Positions 27,305 to 36,900 are shown, counted from the stretch's first letter. The stretch is 64,000 nt of DNA from Bacteroidota bacterium (GCA_004322215.1 SCSM01000039.1:160744-224743), one strand, 5' to 3'. A program made the numbers and translations. The notes: generated by a model not told the origin, from the sequence alone.

Positions 27305-30300
27305 ATGAAACTTAAAATCATTGAACCGAAATTAGCACTTAATAAAGCTTTTCTTAAAGAAAAAGTTCTCAGGAATGATTTCGATATTTTTAAGAAAAAT
27401 CTTAATTTATTGTTAAAAAATACTTATGATGAAGATAGCGAAGAACATGATAAAGGCAATTTATCAAATTTCCTAAAAGAGACTTATTACGAAGACAAAT
27501 ATTATATAAATACAAAAGAAAACATTGACCTTGCCATTAACATTGATAAATCCTCAAAAAGCAGTGTAGGTGTTATAATCGAAGTCAAAAAGCCATCAAA
27601 CACCGGTGAAATGATTGACAAGAATAATATTAATACAAGGGCAATGCACGAGCTTGTTCTGTACTATATGATTGAAAGATTCATTCACAAAAACATTTAC
27701 ATTAAAAATCTCATTGCTACAAATATTTATGGCTGGTTCATATTTAATGCCCAGGAATTTGAAAGAATTTTTTATAACAACAAATCTTTCCTAAAATTAT
27801 TTGAAAATTGGAATAATAAACAAACAATAGACAAAACAACGAATTTCTTCTATGAAAGTATCGTTAAGCCATATTTAGAAAATCTTGATGAAGAAATAGA
27901 AGCGGTTCATTTTGATTTCAGGATGTATAAGAATCATCTTGAGAGTGATAATAAAGAGAATGACAATAAGCTTGTCTCATTATATAAAATTTTAACACCC
28001 GTCCATCTACTGAAGGAATCCTTTGCAAACGACAGCAATTCATTAGATACAAAATTCTATTTTGAACTTCTTCATATTATGGGGCTCGAGGAAGCAAAAG
28101 AGAAAAGCAAAAAAGTTATAAGAAGAAAATTCGAAGGCAAGCGGGAACAAGCATCATTTCTCGAAAATGCTATCAATATCATCAGAGTAGAAAACCGACT
28201 TAGCAAATTAAAAAATCCTGAGAATTTCGGTTTAGATGAGGATGAACAATTATTCAATGTTGCTCTCGAACTTTGCATAAATTGGATTAACAGGATTTTG
28301 TTCCTTAAACTGGTTGAAGCACAATTACTCAAATATCACAAAGGAAATAAAGAATATAAATTTCTCGATTATTCAAAGATTCCTGATTTCGATGAATTAA
28401 ATAAGCTTTTCTTTCAGGTTCTTGCCCTAAAGAATAATGACAGAATTCCTTCACTTAAGGAAAAATATGAACACGTTCCTTATCTGAATAGTTCCTTGTT
28501 TGAAATCAGCACACTTGAGGATGATATAATTCGGATAAGCAATTTGGATGATAATCTCAGAATCAAAACATTAAGCAATACAATTCTTAAAGACAGACAA
28601 GGGAGAAGATTAAATACAGAACTTCATCCACTAGATTACTTATTCAGATTTCTCGATGCTTATGATTTTACTTCAGAGGGTTCGGATATTATACAAGAAG
28701 AAAACAAAACCTTAATCAATGCTTCAGTTTTGGGTTTGATTTTTGAAAAAATTAATGGTTATAAAGACGGTTCTTATTTTACACCGGGGTTTATCACTAT
28801 GTATATGAGCAGAGAATCATTACGACACGCTGTTGTACAGAAATTTAAGGATAAATACAATTGGGATATTGACACATTTGATGACCTGAAAAATAAAACT
28901 ATTCAAGCCTGTAAAACGAAAGATATAAAAGATTACAACGATATTATGAATAGTTTAACTATTTGTGATCCGGCAGTAGGTTCAGGACATTTTCTCGTAT
29001 CTGTATTAAATGAGTTGATTGCCATCAAATCAGAATTAGGATTGTTGGCAGATAAGAACGGCAATCGCCTTTATGATTGCGAGGCACACGTTGAAAATGA
29101 TGAATTAATTTTTACATATAATAATGGACTTGATATTTTTGAATATTTTGTTGCTGAATCTTATGTTAATAAAGTTCCTGATAAGATTCAGAAAATTCAA
29201 AAGACAATTTTCCACGAAAAAGAGAAATTAATTGAGAATTGCCTTTTTGGAGTTGACATTAATTCTAATTCTGTCAACATAGCACGATTGCGGCTTTGGA
29301 TTGAGTTATTGAAAAATGCATATTACACAGAAGAAAGCATGTTCGATGAATTAGAGACTTTACCGAATATTGACATTAATATAAAAGTCGGTAATTCCTT
29401 GATTTCAAAATTTAATATAAATGGGAAATCCAACTTAACAATTGGAAACAGAGATGAAATTAGAAACTATAAAAAATCTGTTATTGAATATAAAAATTGC
29501 ACAAATAAGAAGAGAAAAGGAGAAATACTAAAATATATTGACAATTTTAAGAACACTATAAATGAAAATCAACTTCATATAAGAAGTAACAAGTATCACA
29601 TTTACAAAGAATTATTAAATGAGTTTACTAAAAAATTCAAAACAATAAATATTAATCCCATTTTTATTTCTGAACCTAATATTGAATATAATTCTAGAAA
29701 TGAAAATAATAAAAATGAGAAAGAGGAATTAGAAGCAAAAATAATAAAGATTAAAGAAGAAATTGAGCAGGAAGAACTCGATAGAAAAACAATTTATCGT
29801 AATGCTTTTGAATGGAGATATGAATTCCCTGAAGTTCTGGATGATGATGGAAACTTTTTAGGATTTGATTTGATTATTTCAAATCCACCTTATGGGGTAT
29901 CTGTAAAAAATAAAATTAGAGAGGTTGTGAAAAAGAATTTAGATAATGTTCCAGATTATGAAATTTACTATTATTTCATAAACCTTGCTAAAATTCTTCT
30001 AATACAAAATGGTATTAAATCTCTTATAATACCTAATACAATTTTATTTAACGTTTACGCTTACAATTACAGATTAAGTATGATTGATAGTTGGAATATG
30101 ATAGAAATTGTTGATTGTACAAATTTCCCACTTTTTTCTAAGGCAACTGTAAGAAATGTTATTACAATATTCAAAAACAACAAAGATTTTGTTAACCTAA
30201 ATTTTTATCCAACTAAAGATGCATTAACATTTGATTCTTTAATTTCCCGGGAAAAGAAATTTGTGAATTCAGATATCCTTAAAATGTATAACCAAAACTG

Positions 30301-31084
30301 GGGTTTAATTTTTAAATTGGATTTATCAATATTAAAAATAATAGAAAAAATTAAAAATAAAACAATTCAACTTAATAAAGAATTTCCTGACATAAGTCAA
30401 GGTTTAATTGCTTATGATCAATATCAGGGACAAACTGAGGATATTATAAAATCGAGGTCATTTCACTCCAATTATAAAATAAATGATGAATATAAGCCTT
30501 GGTTATGGGGTGAGGATATAAAGAAGTATATTATACAGTGGAACCAAAAAGAATTTATCAACTATTGTGATGATATAGCTAATCCAAGAGAACCGAGGTT
30601 TTTTAATGGGAACAGGATTCTTGTAAGAGAAATAACCGATCCTACAATTTTCGCTGCATATACAAATCAAGAAATGTATAATGATCCTTCAATGATAATA
30701 ATCCTAGAAAATAAGAAAGCGAAAATTAAACTTTTTTCTCTTTTAGGAATTATCAACTCAAGACTTGCAATATTTTATCATCATAATTCCTCACCCAAAG
30801 CTACCAAAGGGGCTTTTCCAAAGATATTAGTTAAAGATATACAAGAATTTCCTTTGAAAGTAAGTAATAATAGTACAAAAAAGTTATATGAGGTGATCGA
30901 GAAAAATGTTAAATCTATTATTGAATTAAAAATAATAAATTTCAAAGCTGATACATCTCATCTTGAGAAAGAAATTGACATTTTAGTTTATAAACTCTAT
31001 GAGCTAACTTATGATGAAGTCAAAATCATTGACCCTTCATTTGAATTAAATAAAGATGAGTATGATAAATTCAAAATGAGATAA
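27305..31084 (+). CDS. Type IIG (Eco57I-like) restriction-modification enzyme, single chain
   Basis: This 1259-residue protein appears to combine nuclease, methyltransferase and target recognition. The N-terminal part has a PD-(D/E)xK-like core, DLAINID followed by VGVIIEVKKPS (EVK at about residue 93). A helical region spans about 200-540. The adenine methyltransferase has motif I as CDPAVGSGHFLVSVLNEL (about 555) and motif IV as FDLIISNPPYG (about 859). About 300 residues separate them, including a charged coiled-coil-like stretch at about 790-835. The C-terminal part (about 1000-1250, with KPWLWGEDIKKYI) resembles the TaqI-like specificity domain. No separate restriction, methylase or specificity gene is nearby. 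It is more AT- and Lys/Asn-rich than its housekeeping neighbours, suggesting transfer. The recognition site cannot be read from sequence. Confidence 0.88.
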   Translation: MKLKIIEPKLALNKAFLKEKVLRNDFDIFKKNLNLLLKNTYDEDSEEHDKGNLSNFLKETYYEDKYYINTKENIDLAINIDKSSKSSVGVIIEVKKPSNTGEMIDKNNINTRAMHELVLYYMIERFIHKNIYIKNLIATNIYGWFIFNAQEFERIFYNNKSFLKLFENWNNKQTIDKTTNFFYESIVKPYLENLDEEIEAVHFDFRMYKNHLESDNKENDNKLVSLYKILTPVHLLKESFANDSNSLDTKFYFELLHIMGLEEAKEKSKKVIRRKFEGKREQASFLENAINIIRVENRLSKLKNPENFGLDEDEQLFNVALELCINWINRILFLKLVEAQLLKYHKGNKEYKFLDYSKIPDFDELNKLFFQVLALKNNDRIPSLKEKYEHVPYLNSSLFEISTLEDDIIRISNLDDNLRIKTLSNTILKDRQGRRLNTELHPLDYLFRFLDAYDFTSEGSDIIQEENKTLINASVLGLIFEKINGYKDGSYFTPGFITMYMSRESLRHAVVQKFKDKYNWDIDTFDDLKNKTIQACKTKDIKDYNDIMNSLTICDPAVGSGHFLVSVLNELIAIKSELGLLADKNGNRLYDCEAHVENDELIFTYNNGLDIFEYFVAESYVNKVPDKIQKIQKTIFHEKEKLIENCLFGVDINSNSVNIARLRLWIELLKNAYYTEESMFDELETLPNIDINIKVGNSLISKFNINGKSNLTIGNRDEIRNYKKSVIEYKNCTNKKRKGEILKYIDNFKNTINENQLHIRSNKYHIYKELLNEFTKKFKTININPIFISEPNIEYNSRNENNKNEKEELEAKIIKIKEEIEQEELDRKTIYRNAFEWRYEFPEVLDDDGNFLGFDLIISNPPYGVSVKNKIREVVKKNLDNVPDYEIYYYFINLAKILLIQNGIKSLIIPNTILFNVYAYNYRLSMIDSWNMIEIVDCTNFPLFSKATVRNVITIFKNNKDFVNLNFYPTKDALTFDSLISREKKFVNSDILKMYNQNWGLIFKLDLSILKIIEKIKNKTIQLNKEFPDISQGLIAYDQYQGQTEDIIKSRSFHSNYKINDEYKPWLWGEDIKKYIIQWNQKEFINYCDDIANPREPRFFNGNRILVREITDPTIFAAYTNQEMYNDPSMIIILENKKAKIKLFSLLGIINSRLAIFYHHNSSPKATKGAFPKILVKDIQEFPLKVSNNSTKKLYEVIEKNVKSIIELKIINFKADTSHLEKEIDILVYKLYELTYDEVKIIDPSFELNKDEYDKFKMR

Positions 31085-31094
31085 TATCTCCCTC

Positions 31095-32084
31095 TCACCC
31101 CTCCTTATTTACCACCGCTTTATTACTGCTGAAAAACTTGCGGGGGACACGGCTGACTGTTATGCTCGATTTGCGGAACAACAGGATACCTGTCACTGAT
31201 AAAATTGCTGATACACCCATTATGATAGCAAATGCTATTGGTGATTCCTGGAAAGGGAGATTGATGTTCATTCCGTAAGTGCTGACGATTAGTGTCGGTA
31301 TCATCAGGATTAGTGAAATGAAAGTAAGTTGTTTGATTACTACGTTAAGATTATTTGATATGACAGATGCAAAGGCGTCCATCATCCCGCTCAAAATGTT
31401 GCTGTATATATTCGACATTTCGAGTGCCTGCTTGATATCGTTTTGAACCTCTTCCAAAAAATCTGTTTCTTCTGCATCTAAGTATAGCTGGGCAAGACGC
31501 GGAAATTTATCTAGAAGGTATTGATTACCCTGCAATGAAGTGGTGAAATAAACCAGTGATTTTTCCATTGCGAGAAGTTCTATTAATGCACTGTTCTCGA
31601 CTGACTTTCTCAGATTCCGCTCAACTACATAAGTCCTTCGATTAATTTCTTTCAGATGCTTCAAAAAGTAATATGCAGAACGGTTGAAAATATTCAGAAT
31701 ATAATCTGTAAAGTTTGTCATTGTAACATTACGAATCTTGTTTGACAGAATGTCATCAAGTATGGCACTGTCATGCAAACAAATCGTGAGCATATAACTT
31801 TTATGAAAAATAATACCCAATGGAATTGTCCTGAATGGGATTTCCTCAGTTGGAGTATATAGCGGTATTCTCATAATAATTGCCGTTGTGCCATTCTCTT
31901 TGTCAATTCTCGCGACTTCGTCAATATCGAGAATGTCGTGAATTAAATCAATGTCCAGACCTAATGTATTTACCAGGAAATCAAATTCATCTGCATCGGG
32001 TGCAACAACTTTAATCAAACAATTTTCTTCGCTTTTTTGAATCTGCTGAAAACTGCCGTTCTGTTGTTTCCAAAAAGTAATCAT
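31095..32084 (-). CDS. corA: CorA-type magnesium/cobalt transporter
   Basis: CorA forms a pentameric inner-membrane channel for Mg2+. The 329-residue protein has a long cytoplasmic alpha/beta and helical part followed by two C-terminal membrane helices. The signature YGMN (in STYGMNINLPF) sits between them. FEVQ-type inner helices (DFLEEVQNDIKQALEM) are also typical. I chose the ATG at 32084 because GGAGG lies five bases upstream; an in-frame ATG 33 bases earlier has no such site and adds residues unlike the family. It converges on the restriction-modification gene with an 11-base gap. Confidence 0.93.
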   Translation of the reverse strand: MITFWKQQNGSFQQIQKSEENCLIKVVAPDADEFDFLVNTLGLDIDLIHDILDIDEVARIDKENGTTAIIMRIPLYTPTEEIPFRTIPLGIIFHKSYMLTICLHDSAILDDILSNKIRNVTMTNFTDYILNIFNRSAYYFLKHLKEINRRTYVVERNLRKSVENSALIELLAMEKSLVYFTTSLQGNQYLLDKFPRLAQLYLDAEETDFLEEVQNDIKQALEMSNIYSNILSGMMDAFASVISNNLNVVIKQLTFISLILMIPTLIVSTYGMNINLPFQESPIAFAIIMGVSAILSVTGILLFRKSSITVSRVPRKFFSSNKAVVNKEG

Positions 32085-32372
32085 GTTAACCTCCACGTTT
32101 GGGCTTTCGCCTCGCATGAAGATTTCACATTGATTTAATATGAAGTATTCATGCGGGGTTTAAAGCTTGTACTATTTAAACTGAAACTACAACTACCACA
32201 AGGGTCGTTCATCTTTGAGTTTTTACTCCTTTGTTAATAAATAATCTATAAAACTACGAATTTTTAGGGAGGTGGAAAAATCCAAAACAAACCAATTTTA
32301 AAGTTGGTTAATGCAATTAATAAACTTTAATTTCGTAACTGTTTTAAGTATTATTACATAAGACAAAAAAAA
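32085..32372. other. Divergent intergenic region corA / hicB
   Basis: About 290 bases lie between divergent genes. An inverted repeat AACCAA (32290-32295) / TTGGTT (32304-32309) sits about 65 bases before the hicB-like start and could be an operator. I recognise no Mg2+-sensing leader structure upstream of corA. Confidence 0.4.
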
Positions 32373-32579
32373 ATGCGGGTTAATTATATATTATCGGATT
32401 ATATTAATAATGCACTCGAATATGCAGAGTTTGAGAAATTAGATGATGGTTCTTACTGTGGGAAAATACCTGTATTCACCGGTGTAATTACTTTTGGTCA
32501 AACACTCGCCGAAACCAACCGGCTTTTACGTTCAACAATGGAAGATTTGGTTTTACTGGGATTGAAAAATGGGGCATGA
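32373..32579 (+). CDS. Orphan HicB-like antitoxin
   Basis: The 68-residue protein reads YILSDYINNALEYAEFEKLD, then DGSYCGKIPVFTGVITFGQT, then LAETNRLLRSTMEDLVLLGL. This is the HicB-like pattern 'LSDYIxxALExAxYxxLxDGxFxGxIPxxxGVxAxGxTLxECxxELxSTLEDWxLLGL'. HicB antitoxins normally neutralise and help repress a small HicA mRNA interferase. Here no HicA-like frame precedes or follows: the next gene is an opposing MFS transporter 33 bases away. It may be a solitary antitoxin, a remnant or a regulator. The frame is intact and full length for this short form. Confidence 0.8.
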   Translation: MRVNYILSDYINNALEYAEFEKLDDGSYCGKIPVFTGVITFGQTLAETNRLLRSTMEDLVLLGLKNGA

Positions 32580-32612
32580 ACTGCCTGTTATTAATTGAAT
32601 TAATAATTTCCC

Positions 32613-33989
32613 TTACAAATGCTTCCCCCTTGCTAAAGAAGCAAATATCCCGATTGTACAAAGGACAACAAAAATTGTAAAAATTATTTTCATGCTCGAC
32701 ATCAGTTGTGCGTGGTAAGCCGGCTTGATTTGAACATTCCCAATCATTATGGCAATCACCAGCATTGCTATGCCCATGCTCAGCATCTGCCCGATTAAAC
32801 GCATTGTACTTACTGTTGCTGAGGCAATTCCGAGATATTTTCTCTCAACTGAACTCATAACAGCATTTGTATTTGGAGAAGAAAACAAGCCGAATCCGAG
32901 ACCAAGTATAATGAGGCAAGTAATAATATAGAATTTACCTGATTGTTCATTAAGTAAAGTAAGCAAAATCAAACCTATAACAGTCAAACCCATTCCGATT
33001 GATGCAATAATTCTCGATTCGATTTTGTCGGAGAGCCGACCGGAAATAGGAGCAAATATTGCCATAACAATCGGCTGAGTAACAAGTATTACACCTGCTC
33101 CCTGTGGGGTTAAGAGTTTTATGTACTGAAGATAAAAACTTAATAGAAATGTAATGGCAAAGGTAGCACTGTAATTTATTAATGCCGCCAGATTTGACAT
33201 TGCAAATACCGTATTGTTCCTGAATAAATTCATATTGAGTACAGGATTGTCTATTTTCATCTCCCAAATAATAAAAAATACAATACCAGCTAATCCCGCT
33301 GAAACCAAAATAAATCCCAATGTTTTTGGTAATTGTGAGAGCCCATACATCAGCATTAAAAGTGACAATCCGTAAATAACAGAGCCGTAATAATCGAGTT
33401 TCTCTCCTTTGGCTTCTGCCCATTCTCCTTTGAGTTTAAACATCACATAATATATGGCAATCGAACCCAACGGTATATTAAAAATAAATACGCTTCTCCA
33501 TCCGAAATTGTGTGTCAATACACCTCCGAGAAAAGGACCGAGAGACAATCCGACATATACCATCGAAATCGTGATGCCGATAATTTTGCCTCTTTCATTT
33601 GCAGGAACAACTGATGTAACCAGTGAAACACCTGTGCCGAAAATCATCGCTCCACCGATTCCCTGTATTATGCGTCCTATGATTATCATATATCCGTTTA
33701 GTGAAAATGCACAAAATAGAGCAGACGCTGTATAGATGATTAATCCCAACAGGAATACTTTTTTCCTGCCGTAAATGTCAGCTATCTTACCAAAGGGAAC
33801 AAGAAACATTGCGGCAGTTAATAGATATGTACTGGCAACCCAACTTAAGAATATGGCACTCATACCAAATTCCCTGCCAATGGTCGGCAAGGCGATATTA
33901 ATTGAAGATGCCATGAACGGTGTCAAAAACGAACTTAATGTTGCAGAAATTATTACAGCTTTCTTAACAGCAGGATTATATTCTTCCAT
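32613..33989 (-). CDS. Major facilitator superfamily drug exporter (EmrB/QacA, DHA2-like)
   Basis: The 458 residues have about 14 predicted membrane helices. The motif GKIADIYGRKKVFLLGL lies between helices 2 and 3, and the motif C-like stretch VGLSLGPFLGGVLTHNFGWR is in helix 5. Both are typical of proton-driven multidrug exporters of the DHA2 branch. SGRLSDKIESRIIASIGMGL marks the second-half repeat of motif A. The substrate is not predictable. It stands alone, convergent with the hicB-like gene, with no adjacent EmrA-type adaptor or regulator. Confidence 0.92.
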   Translation of the reverse strand: MEEYNPAVKKAVIISATLSSFLTPFMASSINIALPTIGREFGMSAIFLSWVASTYLLTAAMFLVPFGKIADIYGRKKVFLLGLIIYTASALFCAFSLNGYMIIIGRIIQGIGGAMIFGTGVSLVTSVVPANERGKIIGITISMVYVGLSLGPFLGGVLTHNFGWRSVFIFNIPLGSIAIYYVMFKLKGEWAEAKGEKLDYYGSVIYGLSLLMLMYGLSQLPKTLGFILVSAGLAGIVFFIIWEMKIDNPVLNMNLFRNNTVFAMSNLAALINYSATFAITFLLSFYLQYIKLLTPQGAGVILVTQPIVMAIFAPISGRLSDKIESRIIASIGMGLTVIGLILLTLLNEQSGKFYIITCLIILGLGFGLFSSPNTNAVMSSVERKYLGIASATVSTMRLIGQMLSMGIAMLVIAIMIGNVQIKPAYHAQLMSSMKIIFTIFVVLCTIGIFASLARGKHL

Positions 33990-34134
33990 TTTCTAATTTA
34001 TTATGTTTCAGTTCTTAAAAATTGAATCCGATAAAATTAATAAATAGATGTGTAGAATAAAAGTGATAATGGGAAGAAATAAAATATTTGTATATATTTC
34101 GCTGAAAATTCTATTTTTGTAAATAAACTTTATC

Positions 34135-35124
34135 ATGTTTATTTATATGAACATAAAACAAAAATATTATTTAATTCTGTTTTCATTTTTTATCGTACTA
34201 ATAGGAAATCCATTAATACATTTTCAAATGGATGATGAAACTGATTATGAATTTTTAAGTAAAGTGTGTCAAAGACCTAATTTGTTGAAAAGCAAAAACA
34301 ATTTGAAAAAATATTTAAATGTAATTAATAATTTAAAATCAAAGGATATTTATTCATATAAAAATGAAATGAAAGAACTACCATTCCTTGAAGCTGCATA
34401 TAGAATAAAATCGTATGATATGTTAAAAGAGTTTTTTGATGCTTGGGCTTCCAAATCATACCCTTTTGATTCAATTGAATATCAATCAAAACCACAATTT
34501 GAAAAAGAAGCATATAATATTTTTTATAAAATTTTCAAACCATTAGACATCGGTTCAATTCTACGTATTCCAAAATATAATAATACATTATTAACATATT
34601 ATAATTTTTATTCAAACAAAAAATATTTTATAATTCAAGATAGAATCCCTGTTGAATTATTCAATGAAGAACATTATCATGGTCCATATTGTTATAGAAC
34701 TCAATATTATAATAACGATACATTATATCATAATGTAAAGTCTAAATTTTTAATATTAAGTTTCAATCCGAATTTCTTTATTAAAGGATATAAAATTATT
34801 TATTGTTCTATTGATTTTTCAACAGTAATAAAAGAATTTTTAGGTAAAAGACATTATTATAATTCGCTCAAAGATGAATTTATTGAAAGTAAAGAATTTA
34901 ACAAAAGATTGGATTTTATCAACCATTTTATAACAATAATAACTAGTTTTCATGAAGATTTCTATAGAATAGAAACTAATCCTATTATTGGAAATATTTC
35001 TCTTAATTTTAATTATACAGAAGCTCATGTAAGTACATGGATTAATGATAGGTCAATTACTTTAAGATTAATCAAAAAAAATGGAATTTGGGAAATAGTT
35101 GATAAAAGCGAGCTTGTTTATTGA
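34135..35124 (+). CDS. AT-rich orphan protein with N-terminal membrane anchor or signal
   Basis: I do not recognise this 329-residue protein. It starts with a short basic end and one hydrophobic stretch (YYLILFSFFIVLIGNPLIHF), so it is probably exported or membrane-anchored. The rest is rich in Asn, Lys, Tyr, Phe and Ile, with no known motif. The last part (ISLNFNYTEAHVSTWINDRS, then ITLRLIKKNGIWEIVDKSEL) looks like a small beta domain, similar in style to DUF-type lipoprotein ends. A second ATG at 34147 is also possible. Base composition is markedly more AT-rich than neighbours, suggesting recent acquisition. The next gene starts 11 bases downstream. Confidence 0.6.
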   Translation: MFIYMNIKQKYYLILFSFFIVLIGNPLIHFQMDDETDYEFLSKVCQRPNLLKSKNNLKKYLNVINNLKSKDIYSYKNEMKELPFLEAAYRIKSYDMLKEFFDAWASKSYPFDSIEYQSKPQFEKEAYNIFYKIFKPLDIGSILRIPKYNNTLLTYYNFYSNKKYFIIQDRIPVELFNEEHYHGPYCYRTQYYNNDTLYHNVKSKFLILSFNPNFFIKGYKIIYCSIDFSTVIKEFLGKRHYYNSLKDEFIESKEFNKRLDFINHFITIITSFHEDFYRIETNPIIGNISLNFNYTEAHVSTWINDRSITLRLIKKNGIWEIVDKSELVY

Positions 35125-35135
35125 AAGAAAATGAT

Positions 35136-35369
35136 ATGAAAGTTAAATACAATAACTGTGGGAATAATACATTTCATGATGAAATTGTCAATCATGTACT
35201 TGAAATTAAAGCTCGTATCTATGCTGTTAAAAATATTCCTGCTAAAATTTGTGACAGATGTGAAGCAAAATTTTTCAGTCCTGAAACTTATGATGCAGTA
35301 TATAAGATGAATTATAATCCGAAATCTCCAAATAAGAAGATTGAAGCGGAATTGTTAGAATTTAGTTGA
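35136..35369 (+). CDS. YgiT-type (MqsA-like) zinc-finger protein, degraded zinc site
   Basis: The 77-residue protein has the YgiT/MqsA N-terminal layout: an N-terminal Cys-x-x-Cys-Gly knuckle, a central beta segment ending VKNIPAKICDRCEAKFFSPE, and a short helical tail. In MqsA-like proteins both knuckles have two cysteines. Here the first reads KYNNCGN, so one Cys is replaced by Tyr, while the second (CDRC) is intact. The start at ATG 35136 is preferred over a TTG at 35121. No MqsR or DUF4258 toxin is adjacent. Its 3' end overlaps the convergent lpxH-like gene by eight bases. Confidence 0.75.
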   Translation: MKVKYNNCGNNTFHDEIVNHVLEIKARIYAVKNIPAKICDRCEAKFFSPETYDAVYKMNYNPKSPNKKIEAELLEFS

Positions 35370-36096
35370 TTTTTAAATACTCCTCCACCTCTCGAATCTT
35401 AAACACATTTCCGTCGAAACAGCCGAAAACCGGCTTTTCGAGCCAGCTTCCGAGATTATAATAAAAGCCATTTCCGATTTGCTTTTCAATAAGACGGTGG
35501 CGATGTCCCATAATCACATAATCGAAGCCCTCATTAATCTTTATTTCTGCAAAGTCTTCCATACCCTCGGTTTTCCCGTAATGCTTGTTTGAAGTGTAAC
35601 CCCGGCTTTTTCGTGAGGATGATGAAGCAAGACGGATGCCGCAGTCTGGGTGAAGCTTGAGATAAAGCCAAAGTGAAAAGCGGTTCCTCATCACTTTTTT
35701 GAGAGCCCTATATCCTGCATCATTATTTGCTTTTCCGTCTCCGTGGGATATGTAAAACTTCTTTCCAGAATGTTCCCTAACAATATCATCACTATATATT
35801 GGAATTCCCATTTCCGATTTAAAAAAGTCTTTATGTCCAAAATCATGATTGCCCATCAGGTATTCGATTTTCACATTTTTAGACCTAAGCCATTTTAGTG
35901 CCTCCAAAGTACTGTAGAAGTATTTCGGAACAACTGTTTTATATTCAAACCAGTAATCGAACAAATCCCCGACAATGTATAGAATCTCACAGTCTTTTGT
36001 GATAGATTTAAGGAATTTAACGAGCAATTCCTCACGGGGTGCATCTTCGCTCCTTTCGAGTATGCCAAGGTGTATGTCGGATATGAAGTATATCAT
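35362..36096 (-). CDS. lpxH: LpxH-like UDP-2,3-diacylglucosamine diphosphatase
   Basis: LpxH cleaves UDP-2,3-diacylglucosamine to lipid X, a step of lipid A synthesis at the inner membrane. The 244-residue calcineurin-type phosphoesterase has all metal motifs: SDIHLG (residues 6-11), GDLFDYWFEY (about 44), MGNHDFGH (about 80), ISHGDGKANND (about 115) and MGHRHR (about 195). The Trp/Phe-rich DYWFEY and the lid-like SSSSRKSRGYTSNKHYG insert fit LpxH of FCB bacteria. Assignment over a generic UDP-diacylglucosamine pyrophosphohydrolase relative rests on these features only. Confidence 0.85.
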   Translation of the reverse strand: MIYFISDIHLGILERSEDAPREELLVKFLKSITKDCEILYIVGDLFDYWFEYKTVVPKYFYSTLEALKWLRSKNVKIEYLMGNHDFGHKDFFKSEMGIPIYSDDIVREHSGKKFYISHGDGKANNDAGYRALKKVMRNRFSLWLYLKLHPDCGIRLASSSSRKSRGYTSNKHYGKTEGMEDFAEIKINEGFDYVIMGHRHRLIEKQIGNGFYYNLGSWLEKPVFGCFDGNVFKIREVEEYLKIN

Positions 36097-36210
36097 TTAA
36101 CTATTTTTTATTAATTTATCATTTTTCTTTGTCAGGGAATTATATTAATTTTAACGATAATTTATGTTCCGCAGACAAAGGGTTATTGCAAAAATACAAG
36201 ATTAAGAAAT

Positions 36211-36900
36211 ATGAAATGCAACGAAAATACTAATGCTATTAGTAATACTAATACTGCTGCTATTAGAATAATTATTATTTGCGTATTTTTATTACCAATA
36301 TTTTATGGATGTATTTCACTAAAATCCGAATATCCTGATATAAGTTTTTACCGTCTTACTCAGGGACCATCCAAATTTAGAGTCGGTATAAGCAATGAAG
36401 GTACTTTGCAAATCCGCAACTTTTCATCTAGCGACCAGCTCGGAACTGAACATATTATGGCTATTTGGGATGAGCAAAAGATTCAAAATTATTACTATCA
36501 CCGCTGGATTTCCGCTCCTGCTGAACTTGTTACTGATTTCATTATCGAAAGAATTAATAACTCGAAATTATTCAAAGGCGGTGTTATCAAGCCAAACTCT
36601 CTATTGATTCCAGATTATATTCTCGAAGGACACCTGCTCGATATGATTGCTCATAATACACATGACAATGAGCTGGACACAAATTATGTAGTAATCTCAT
36701 ATCAAATAAGTTTAATTAAAAAAGAACCCTTGAGAGCAGAAAAAAATGTACTGCTTAATAAACTTTATTCAATTTCAATACCAAGAGAAAACAATCAGGT
36801 AGCTACGATTGCTCCCGCATTCAGCCGCGGTATGTCTGACTTATCAGATATTATGTTAAATGATATAAACGAAGCAATTAAAAATTCCAATAAAAAATAA
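36211..36900 (+). CDS. ABC-type transport auxiliary lipoprotein (PqiC/YmbA-like)
   Basis: This 229-residue lipoprotein has lipobox FYGC with the modified Cys at about residue 34. It follows an unusually long, Asn/Thr-rich n-region encoded by short repeated AATACT-type triplets. The mature part begins SFYRLTQGPSKFRVG, then has RWISAPAELVTDFIIERINN and LLIPDYILEGHLLDM. This matches the auxiliary lipoprotein family that works with MlaD/MCE (PqiAB-type) lipid transport complexes. No MCE, permease or ATPase gene is adjacent. It ends 12 bases before coaX, so the two may be co-transcribed. Confidence 0.75.
   Translation: MKCNENTNAISNTNTAAIRIIIICVFLLPIFYGCISLKSEYPDISFYRLTQGPSKFRVGISNEGTLQIRNFSSSDQLGTEHIMAIWDEQKIQNYYYHRWISAPAELVTDFIIERINNSKLFKGGVIKPNSLLIPDYILEGHLLDMIAHNTHDNELDTNYVVISYQISLIKKEPLRAEKNVLLNKLYSISIPRENNQVATIAPAFSRGMSDLSDIMLNDINEAIKNSNKK

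Noticed and set aside
32085-32372. M-box magnesium riboswitch upstream of corA
   Set aside because: No long conserved stem array can be seen and the ribosome site is not in an obvious hairpin.
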